From Puerhibacterium puerhi (GTDB lineage: Bacteria; Actinomycetota; Actinomycetes; Actinomycetales; Cellulomonadaceae), in contig NZ_WUWN01000023.1 in assembly GCF_009846865.1 (NCBI RefSeq), positions 1 to 50,020 on the forward strand: a stretch of DNA of 50,020 bases, in the 5' to 3' direction. The number at the start of each line of letters is the position of its first letter. The stretch's first letter is position 1. Below are positions 44,120 through 50,020 of the stretch, one piece after another. Under the pieces are notes generated by a model. The model saw nothing but the letters and a program-made list of their open reading frames with translations. It searched no databases and was not told the origin of the DNA. Both the position numbers and the translations under genes were made by a program.

Positions 44120-45505
44120 TCAGGCCAGGTCGGCCTTGCGCAGCAGGCCGTGCACGCCAACGGTGCGGTCGACGACCTGCGAGACGACGAAGTCGGCCGC
44201 CGCGGACAGGTACGCGTACGCGACCGTCCGGTCGACGCCGTGGTCGTGCTCGAGGAAGTCGAGGGCGTTGACGACCGCGCGGCGCATGGCCACGTCCAGG
44301 TCGCTCGACTGGCCGTCCACCGACCCGTCCGGGTCGGAGAGCCCGATCGGGATCCACGCCTCGTCCGTCTCGGCGAACGGGTAGGAGTACGCCACCGACG
44401 GCGCGTCGCCGGAGCCCGGCTTGCACACCGTCAGCCGGAAGGTCCCGCGCAGCGACCCCTCCATCGCCGTGAGAGCCACCTCGCCGTCGCCCATCGCCAT
44501 GTGCGGGTCGCCCACGTAGAACAGGGCGCCCTCGGCGGCGACCGGCAGGTAGAACGCCGAGCCGGTGCCGAGCTGGGAGATGTCGATGTTGCCGCCGCCG
44601 AGGGTGGGCGGGATCGAGTTCGCCTCCGGGGCGGTCAGGCCGGTGCTCTCCGCCCGGGCGACGCCCATGGTGCCGAAGAAGGTGCGCAGCGGGAAGCGCA
44701 GGCGCGACCGGCCGGAGCCGATGACCGCGTGGTCGCCCTGGATCCGGGCGAACACCGAGACGTTGCCGTAGTCGGTCGGGATGCCGGTGGCGCGCCCGTC
44801 GGTGGCGACGGGCGGCATGACCTCGTCGAGCCCGATGCCCGCCGGCGCGCCGCCGCCCGCCGCGCGGGCCAGGGCGCCCTTGCCGTGCCGGGAGGAGATG
44901 ACGCCGTACGGCACGCGCGGCGTCGTCTCGAGCGTCTCGATCTTCAGCACGTCGCCCGGCTCGGCGCCCTCGACGAGCACCGGCCCGGTGATGACGTGCG
45001 GGCCGTCGACGTCGAAGCTGCGCTCGTGCCGGGAGTAGCCCGCCGCGATCGCGACGGCGTCGTCGAGCACCTCGCGGCGCCCGACGCCCTGCTGGCCGAA
45101 CCACGCGACGGGGTCGCGGCCCTGGTCCTCCAGGATGCCCTCGTGGGAGACGGCGTCGATGGTGACCGTGCCGCCCGAGCGGACACGGGCCACCGGGGTG
45201 GCGTGCACCGAGGGCACGTAGCCCCACAGCACCTCGTCCACCTCCGAGCCGAGGTAGACGTCGCCGGCGATGCGCCCCGTGCCGGGCTGCAGGACCCCCG
45301 TGTACCGGCCGGCCCTGCCGGCGCCCCCGGTGAGGCCCGACGACGTCGCGCTCGCGGCGGTCGCGGTCGCGGCGGTGGCGCTCGCGGCGGTGCCGGTGGC
45401 GAGCGCCGCGCCGGCGCCGGCGCCCAGCGCGGCGCGCAGGAAGGTGCGGCGGCCGAGCCCCTCGACGAGGGTCCGGGCGATCTGGTGCTGCGGGGAGGTC
45501 GTCAT
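44120..45505 (-). CDS. Tat-exported acetamidase/formamidase family protein
   Basis: A 461-residue protein. A twin-arginine signal is visible at 18-35 (GRRTFLRAALGAGAGAAL) followed by an Ala/Thr-rich region and cleavage near 46. The mature part matches the FmdA/AmdA family: GGNIDISQLGTGSAFYLPV, FYVGDPHMAMGDGEVA with probable zinc ligands, and HEGILEDQGRDP. Family members hydrolyse formamide or acetamide to ammonia and the acid, and are usually cytoplasmic and about 410 residues; export is unusual. It stands alone between the DUF4142 gene and the small Cys-rich gene. ATG 45505 has an AGAAGGAG ribosome site. Confidence 0.9.
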   Translation of the reverse strand: MTTSPQHQIARTLVEGLGRRTFLRAALGAGAGAALATGTAASATAATATAASATSSGLTGGAGRAGRYTGVLQPGTGRIAGDVYLGSEVDEVLWGYVPSVHATPVARVRSGGTVTIDAVSHEGILEDQGRDPVAWFGQQGVGRREVLDDAVAIAAGYSRHERSFDVDGPHVITGPVLVEGAEPGDVLKIETLETTPRVPYGVISSRHGKGALARAAGGGAPAGIGLDEVMPPVATDGRATGIPTDYGNVSVFARIQGDHAVIGSGRSRLRFPLRTFFGTMGVARAESTGLTAPEANSIPPTLGGGNIDISQLGTGSAFYLPVAAEGALFYVGDPHMAMGDGEVALTAMEGSLRGTFRLTVCKPGSGDAPSVAYSYPFAETDEAWIPIGLSDPDGSVDGQSSDLDVAMRRAVVNALDFLEHDHGVDRTVAYAYLSAAADFVVSQVVDRTVGVHGLLRKADLA

Positions 45506-45642
45506 GGTGCTCCTTCTGCCGGGCCGGCTGCCGTGCCGGGTGCCGCGACAGTAGGGACGCCGTGTTTCGCCCGTGTTCTGATGACATGTCCGGTTTGCAA
45601 CGTGGGGCCGTCGGCCCGGGATGCGGCGCGGGCGAGCGCGCC

Positions 45643-45718
45643 TAGAGTGACAAGGAGACCGACAGCGCGCGTCGGCCCGAACCAGTAGTGCCTGCTCATC
45701 GCCGAGGGGGTCGACCCC
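45643..45718 (+). promoter_or_regulatory. Promoter and palindrome upstream of the small Cys-rich gene
   Basis: TAGAGT near 45642-45647 is a -10 candidate. GGGGTCGACCCC (45707-45718) is a perfect 12-base palindrome ending a few bases before the AGGAGGAAG ribosome site, placed to act as an operator or leader hairpin. The rest of 45506-45642 contains only GACATGTC near 45583, a short palindrome on the acetamidase side. Confidence 0.4.
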
Positions 45719-45732
45719 GAGGAGGAAGTGCG

Positions 45733-45909
45733 ATGGGCTGCGAGCACGTCTGGGAGCTCTGCGACGGCACGGCGCGCTGCTGGGTGTGCCACGCCCAGCG
45801 GTGCCGCCACCGAGCGTTCGGCGGCCAGTGCCTCGAGCGCCGCCGGCACGGCGGCTCCCACATCTTCCCCGGGGGGCTGTGCCTGCCCGCCACCGCCGGG
45901 GACGGCTGA
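45733..45909 (+). CDS. Small Cys/His-rich protein, probable zinc binder
   Basis: A 58-residue protein with Cys at positions 3, 9, 16, 19, 24, 33 and 50 and several His, including CWVCHAQRCRH. Spacing CxxC followed by Cx4CxH suggests a zinc-binding knuckle. GAGGAGGAAG directly upstream of the ATG at 45733 is one of the strongest ribosome sites in the window, which supports a real gene. No known family; function unknown. It may be short for a DNA- or RNA-binding regulator, but nothing in the sequence shows this. An in-frame ATG-like start at 45688 would add 15 residues without a ribosome site. Confidence 0.62.
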   Translation: MGCEHVWELCDGTARCWVCHAQRCRHRAFGGQCLERRRHGGSHIFPGGLCLPATAGDG

Positions 45910-45989
45910 CCGCCGGCCCGCCACCGCCGCCGGCCGGGCGAGCGGACGACCGGACGACCGGCGCCCGGCCCCCCTGGTGACGGTCGGGC

Positions 45990-46832
45990 TCAGACCGCCG
46001 GCGGGGTGACCGGCGGCGCGACGCCCGTGCGGACCACCCGGGTGCGCGCCGCCGGCCCGACGTCGCCGACCGCCGTCCCGTCCAGCCAGCTGCGCACCGC
46101 GTGCGCGAGCTCCGCCGGGTGGCTGAAGTTCATGGCGTGCGGCGCCCCGAGCACGACGACGACCGACAGGTGCTCGGGCCCGAGAGCGGCGAGCTCGCGG
46201 ACGCGGTAGGGCGGCGGCATCAGCGGGTCGCGGGACCCGACGACGGCAAGGGTCGGCACCGGCGTGCGCAGCAGCCGCTCGAGCGACGGGAAGCGGACCA
46301 GCTGGCGGAACGCGGCCAGGGCCGCCACCGGGCCGTAGTGCAGGTAGTCCGGCACCTGGTACCGGGCGATGCGGGGGTCCTCCCGCACGGCGTCCCGGGC
46401 GAGCTGGACCAGGGCGCGCGCGAACGGCTGGTTGTGCGCGCCGCCGGCGGGCGAGGCGACCACGACGCCGACGAACCGGTCGGGCGAGAGGTGCGCCGCC
46501 TCCAGGCTCACCGGCCCGCCCATCGAGTTGCCGACCAGCACGACGCGGTCGAGGCCGAGCGTGTCCAGCGTGCCGAGCAGGGCGTCGGCGAGGTGCGGGA
46601 TGGACAGGGGCGGCCGCGGGCCGGGGCTCGCCCCGTGCCCGGGCAGGTCGGGGACGTACGCCGTCGCCCGGTCCGCCAGCGCCGCCGCCGTCGGCAGGAG
46701 GTACCGGCCGGACACGGCGAACCCGTGCACGTGCACCAGCGGGACCGCCCCCGCGACGGGCGGGCTGACCCGCACGGTGACCGGGCTGCCGGCCACGTCC
46801 ACCTCGCGCACCACCCAGTCCACGGCGGTCAT
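45990..46832 (-). CDS. Alpha/beta hydrolase
   Basis: A 280-residue alpha/beta hydrolase. VPLVHVHGFAVSGRYLLPTA (oxyanion HGF), the nucleophile elbow GNSMGG (Ser at about 105), the acid in VVGSRDPLMPP (about 225) and the His in GAPHAMNFSHP (about 250) make a full Ser-Asp-His triad. The substrate is not evident; the cap resembles esterases and meta-cleavage hydrolases. ATG 46832 is chosen because the family N-terminus starts there (MTAVDWVVREVDVAG). It stands 77 bases downstream of the CHAD gene on the same strand. Confidence 0.9.
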   Translation of the reverse strand: MTAVDWVVREVDVAGSPVTVRVSPPVAGAVPLVHVHGFAVSGRYLLPTAAALADRATAYVPDLPGHGASPGPRPPLSIPHLADALLGTLDTLGLDRVVLVGNSMGGPVSLEAAHLSPDRFVGVVVASPAGGAHNQPFARALVQLARDAVREDPRIARYQVPDYLHYGPVAALAAFRQLVRFPSLERLLRTPVPTLAVVGSRDPLMPPPYRVRELAALGPEHLSVVVVLGAPHAMNFSHPAELAHAVRSWLDGTAVGDVGPAARTRVVRTGVAPPVTPPAV

Positions 46833-46909
46833 GGCGCCGATCGTCCCAGCCGACGCCCGTCGGCGAAGCACCCGGCGCGGGTGAGTCACGGTCGCGGTCT
46901 CGACCTCGC

Positions 46910-47761
46910 TCAGCCCCCCGGCGTGCCGGCCCGCGCGACGAGCGCGAGCGCGGCCAGCGCCGCCGACGCCCGGTCGCGCGCCGCGCCGGCCAGGGCGTCG
47001 AAGGGCTGCGGGTCCTCGCCGGCGGCGACGGCGTCGTCGCGCAGCTCGGCCAGGACCTGGCGCAGCACGACCGCGTCGTGGTGCGTGCCGAGCGCGTCGT
47101 GCACGGCCTCGTGACGCGCGGCGGCGCTCGCGGCGGCGTCGGCGGCTGCCCCGTCGCCCTGGGCGGCCACCTCGGCGACGTACCGGGCGCGCCTGGCCGC
47201 CTTGCGGACCCGGTGCAGGGCGTCGTCCAGCGCGGGCCCGGCGGCGGATGCGGCCCGGCGGGCCCGGCGGGCCACGCGGCGCTCGGCCTTCGCCAGGCGG
47301 CGCGGCAGCTCGTCCTCCCACGCGCGGTCGGCCTTGGCCGACAGGGGCGGCTCGGCGGCGACGTGCTCGAGGTCGGCCCGCAGCCGCAGGTGCTCGGGGG
47401 TGGCGAGGTGCTCGACGACGGCGTCGCGCGCGGAGGCCAGGCGCGGGCCGAGCGTGTCGCGGGCCCGCGCACGCGCGGCGTCCGCGCCGAGCTCCTCCAG
47501 CGCCGCGAGCTGCACCTCGAGGTCGCGGACGTCGCCCAGCCGGCGGCTCCACGCGCGCAGGCGGCCCGGCAGGTCGGCGGACGTGTCGCCGTCGAGCAGC
47601 CGCGGCAGGTCGGTCAGCGCGGTACGCAGCCGGCGGGCCGCGACGCGCGTGTCGTGGACGCACTCGGGGCCGCCCGCGACGACGTCGGCCTCTGCCGCGG
47701 CGAGGGCCGCGGCCTGGGCGCGCAGGTACGTCGCGAGGAGGGTGCCCGCCGTCGTGCGCAT
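46910..47761 (-). CDS. CHAD domain protein
   Basis: A 283-residue helical protein of the conserved histidine alpha-helical domain family. The two conserved His/Arg stretches are VHDTRVAARRLRTALTDLP (about 47-65) and LHRVRKAARRARYVAEVA (about 187-205), both rich in basic residues. CHAD domains bind polyphosphate and are found at polyphosphate granules; a cyclic-nucleotide/triphosphatase (CYTH) domain is often fused or adjacent, but neither is seen here. ATG 47761 (MRTTAG) is the better start; 47797 adds 12 atypical residues. Confidence 0.88.
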   Translation of the reverse strand: MRTTAGTLLATYLRAQAAALAAAEADVVAGGPECVHDTRVAARRLRTALTDLPRLLDGDTSADLPGRLRAWSRRLGDVRDLEVQLAALEELGADAARARARDTLGPRLASARDAVVEHLATPEHLRLRADLEHVAAEPPLSAKADRAWEDELPRRLAKAERRVARRARRAASAAGPALDDALHRVRKAARRARYVAEVAAQGDGAAADAAASAAARHEAVHDALGTHHDAVVLRQVLAELRDDAVAAGEDPQPFDALAGAARDRASAALAALALVARAGTPGG

Positions 47762-47821
47762 GCCGACGTCGTACCACGGCGGGCACCGGCGCTCCACCGC
47801 GCGGGGTGTCAGCGCGGGGTG

Positions 47822-48706
47822 TCAGCGCGCCAGCAGCGCGCGCAGCGCGGCCTCCACCTCGCCGGGAGCCGTCTCGGCCATGAAGTGGCCGGCGCGCGTG
47901 GTGCGGTGCTCCAGGTCCGCCGCCCACGGGCGCCACAGCTGCGCGGCGTCGTAGCCGAGCACCGCGCCCCAGTCCTGCTGGACCACGGTGACCGGCATCG
48001 CCAGGCGCCGTCCGGCGTCGCGGTCGGCGCGGTCGTGCTCGAGGTCGATCCCGGCCGAGGCCCGGTAGTCGGCGACGATCGACGGCACCGCCTCGCGGCA
48101 CGCGCGCAGGTAGGCGGCCCGGACCTCGGCGTCGAACGGCGCGGGAGCTCCCGGGACGGTCCAGGCGTCGAGGAAGAAGGCGAAGAAGCTGTCGGCGGCG
48201 CCCGCGATCATCGCCTCCGGCAGCCCCGGCGGCTGGGCCATGAGGTACAGGTGGAACGCGACTGCCGCGTCCGCGCCGTGCAGCACGTCCCACATGTCCG
48301 GGGTCGGCAGCACGTCCAGCAGCGCCACGTGGGAGACGCGGTCGGCGTGGTCGAGGCCGGCGCGCATCGCCACGTGCGCCCCGCGGTCGTGGCCGGCGAC
48401 GGCGAAGCGTTCGAAGCCGAGGGCCGCGGCGAGCGCCACGACGTCGGCGGCCATCGTGCGCTTGGAGTAGGTGTCCGGGCCGGACGCGGCCGGCTTGTCG
48501 CTCGCCCCGTAGCCGCGCAGGTCGGGCACGATCACGGTGTGGTCGGCCGCCAGGGCCGGGGCCACCCGCCGCCAGCACAGGTGGGTCTGCGGGAAGCCGT
48601 GCAGCAGGACGACGGGGTCGCCCGCGCCGCCGACGGCCGCGTGCAGCGCGACGCCGTCGGCCACCTGCACGCGGCGGGACGTGAAGCCGGGGATCTCGAG
48701 GGTCAT
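47822..48706 (-). CDS. Haloacetate dehalogenase/epoxide hydrolase-like alpha/beta hydrolase
   Basis: A 294-residue hydrolase with an Asp nucleophile. HGFPQTHLCWRRVAP (about 36-50), Asp107-Arg108 in GHDRGAHVAMRAGLDH, the LLDVLPTPDMW segment (about 129-138) and the C-terminal His in RAGHFMAE match fluoroacetate dehalogenase-type enzymes. Two positions differ from the true dehalogenases as I recall them: the second halide-site Arg is His111, and the H-W pair is H152-L153. So the substrate may be an epoxide or another halo- or ester compound. ATG 48706 has AGGAGG upstream. Divergent from the SARP gene. Confidence 0.85.
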   Translation of the reverse strand: MTLEIPGFTSRRVQVADGVALHAAVGGAGDPVVLLHGFPQTHLCWRRVAPALAADHTVIVPDLRGYGASDKPAASGPDTYSKRTMAADVVALAAALGFERFAVAGHDRGAHVAMRAGLDHADRVSHVALLDVLPTPDMWDVLHGADAAVAFHLYLMAQPPGLPEAMIAGAADSFFAFFLDAWTVPGAPAPFDAEVRAAYLRACREAVPSIVADYRASAGIDLEHDRADRDAGRRLAMPVTVVQQDWGAVLGYDAAQLWRPWAADLEHRTTRAGHFMAETAPGEVEAALRALLAR

Positions 48707-48795
48707 GGTTCCTCCTTGAGGGGACGTGGCCGGACGGGGCGCGGAGGCGACGGGCGTCGCGGGACACCATCCGGGCGCCCCTAGGCTGGGCCGCG

Positions 48796-48839
48796 TCGAT
48801 GAGCAGTCGATGAGCAGTCGACGAGCAGCGGACGAGCGA
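48796..48839 (+). promoter_or_regulatory. 11-base direct repeats, possible SARP binding site
   Basis: TCGATGAGCAG (48796), TCGATGAGCAG (48807), TCGACGAGCAG (48818) and a weaker CGGACGAGCGA (48829) repeat exactly every 11 bases. SARP regulators are known to bind heptamers spaced by 4 bases (period 11, TCGAG-like). A TAGGCT lies at 48782-48787 and the SARP gene starts 35 bases after the array. Confidence 0.6.
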
Positions 48840-48873
48840 CGCCGGCAGGGCGTCGAGGAGCGACGGAGGTGCG

Positions 48874-50020
48874 GTGGTCAGGGTCGGCGTCCTGGGGCCC
48901 GTGGCCGCGTGGTCCGACGACGGCGCCCCGGCGCCGCTGCGCGGCCCGCGCCACCGCGAGGTCCTGGGCCGGCTCGTGGCGGCCCGCGGCCGGACGGTCG
49001 CGGCGGCGACGCTCGTCGAGGACCTGTGGGGCGCAGGCTCGCGCCGCCTCGAGGGCGGCAGCGCGCCGGCGGACGGTCTCGCCGCGGTGCGCACGTTCGT
49101 CGCGGCGCTGCGGCGGGCGCTCGAGCCCGGCCGTGCGCCGCGCGCTGCGGCCCGGCTCCTGGTCACCGACGGCCCCGGCTACGCCCTGCGCCTGCCCGAC
49201 GACGCGGTGGACGCCCGGCGGCTCGAGGCGGCCCTCGCCGGCGCCCGCGGCGCCGCGCCGGGGATCGCGCTCGAGCGGGTCGACGACGCGCTGGCGCTGT
49301 GGCGCGGCTCCCCGTACGCCGGGATCGACGCGGCCTGGGCGCGGGCCGAGCGGGCCCGCCTGACCGAGCTGCGCCTGGTCGCCGTCGAGCGCCGGGCCGC
49401 GGCTCTGGTCGCGCTGGGCCGGGGCGCCGAGGCCGTCGCGGACCTCGACGGCCACGTCGCAGCGCACCCCTGGCGCGAGGAGGGCTGGCGGCTCCTGGCC
49501 CTGGCGCTGTACCGCTCGGCCCGGCAGGCGGACGCGCTCGCCGTGCTGCGGCGGGCACGCGCCGCGCTCGCCGACGCGCTGGGCGTCGACCCCGGCCCCG
49601 AGCTGGCCCGGCTGGAGACCCGGCTGCTGCGCCACGAGGTCGGCGCCGGGCCGGCCGACGTCTGGGACGAGGTGGCCGGCGCCTACGCGCACGGCCCGGG
49701 GACCCGCGCGCGCCTGGAGGCGTCGGCCGACCTGCTGCGCACCCTGGCGGTCGCCGGCGAGCTGGCCCAGGCGCGGGGCGGGCGCGTCGCCGTCGTGCAC
49801 GCCGCCGAGCAGCTCGGCGACCCCGAGCTCACCGCGCGCGTGCTGACCGCCTACGACGTCCCGGGCACCTGGAGCCGGTCCGACGACCCCGCCCAGGCCG
49901 CCGCGGTCGCGGCCGCCGCGGAGCGCACGCTGGCCGCGCTGCCCGACGCCGCCCCGCTGCCGCTGCGGGCGCGCCTGCACGCCGTCGTCGCGACCGAGAC
50001 GCGCGGGCTGCGCGGCGACC
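48874..50020 (+). CDS. AfsR/SARP-type transcriptional regulator, N-terminal part (partial)
   Basis: At least 382 residues, open at the window end with no stop. The N-terminal winged-helix DNA-binding domain (VRVGVLGPVAAWSDDG, LLVTDGPGYALRLPD, about 2-98) is followed by a bacterial transcriptional activation domain of helical repeats (about 105-250) ending DPGPELARLETRLL, the classic BTAD finish. The further part (VWDEVAGAYAHGPG onward) looks like the start of a helical TPR-type extension without a visible NB-ARC P-loop so far. SARPs control secondary-metabolite and stress genes. The start is GTG 48874 with GGAGGT three bases upstream. Confidence 0.85.
   Translation, partial: MVRVGVLGPVAAWSDDGAPAPLRGPRHREVLGRLVAARGRTVAAATLVEDLWGAGSRRLEGGSAPADGLAAVRTFVAALRRALEPGRAPRAAARLLVTDGPGYALRLPDDAVDARRLEAALAGARGAAPGIALERVDDALALWRGSPYAGIDAAWARAERARLTELRLVAVERRAAALVALGRGAEAVADLDGHVAAHPWREEGWRLLALALYRSARQADALAVLRRARAALADALGVDPGPELARLETRLLRHEVGAGPADVWDEVAGAYAHGPGTRARLEASADLLRTLAVAGELAQARGGRVAVVHAAEQLGDPELTARVLTAYDVPGTWSRSDDPAQAAAVAAAAERTLAALPDAAPLPLRARLHAVVATETRGLRGD

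Noticed and set aside
45990-49166. Continuous minus-strand frame of over 1000 codons across three genes
   Set aside because: Only the last 280 codons (start 46832) read as a protein family; the rest is a shadow of the CHAD and hydrolase genes.

Overview
The window reads as chromosomal DNA of a very high-GC actinobacterium, most likely a member of the Micrococcales close to Cellulomonas. The basis is the codon bias (third positions almost all G or C), frequent GTG starts, 4-base GTGA/ATGA gene overlaps, TANNNT -10 boxes lying only 6-7 bases before start codons, and an actinobacterial gene order (secD-secF-apt-rel; DUF349-ppi-MBL-hisS; rarA-rpsD-DUF948-DUF6167-alaS-ruvX-mltG-aroE-aroC-aroK-aroB). 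The genus is an inference. I saw no rRNA, tRNA, CRISPR array, prophage or insertion sequence, and no gene-free stretch longer than about 265 bases.

Region 1 (1-12948): protein export (end of secD, secF), purine salvage (apt), stringent response (rel), then a probably accessory insert with an ATP-dependent DNA ligase, a DHFR/RibD-like reductase and, on the other strand, a LigD-type polymerase/primase. After that come an AbiEi-like protein, a DUF349 protein coupled to a membrane cyclophilin, an MBL-fold hydrolase and hisS.

Region 2 (12979-15189): the most striking locus. A radical SAM gene of the Rv2578c/SplB-like family has a perfect actinobacterial SOS (LexA) box just before its start. It is interrupted by a 350-residue intein with an intact two-motif LAGLIDADG endonuclease. 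The insertion point is immediately before the third cysteine of the CX3CX2C iron-sulfur motif.

Region 3 (15235-22938): PPOX/F420-type flavoprotein, aspS with a coupled GNAT acetyltransferase, gamma-carbonic anhydrase, then a phenolic-lipid-like cluster: type III polyketide synthase, ICMT-type methyltransferase and FAD oxidoreductase, with a divergent UbiA prenyltransferase. This resembles srsABC of Streptomyces griseus.

Region 4 (22951-27784): a sugar ABC importer operon (binding protein, permease, ATPase, kinase; frcBCAK-like) divergent from a LacI-family repressor. Two abutting perfect palindromic operators sit on the probable -35 box.

Region 5 (27794-39503): a conserved housekeeping run: rarA, rpsD with a possible structured leader, two small membrane-associated proteins, alaS, ruvX, mltG and the shikimate genes aroE-aroC-aroK-aroB, largely translationally coupled.

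Region 6 (39576-50020): accessory and cell-envelope functions: GDPD phosphodiesterase plus alpha/beta hydrolase, two hypothetical proteins, a class F sortase coupled to an exported DUF4142 protein, a Tat-exported acetamidase/formamidase-like protein, a 58-residue Cys/His-rich protein, two further alpha/beta hydrolases, a CHAD protein, and the 5' part of an AfsR/SARP-type regulator preceded by direct repeats with an 11-base period.
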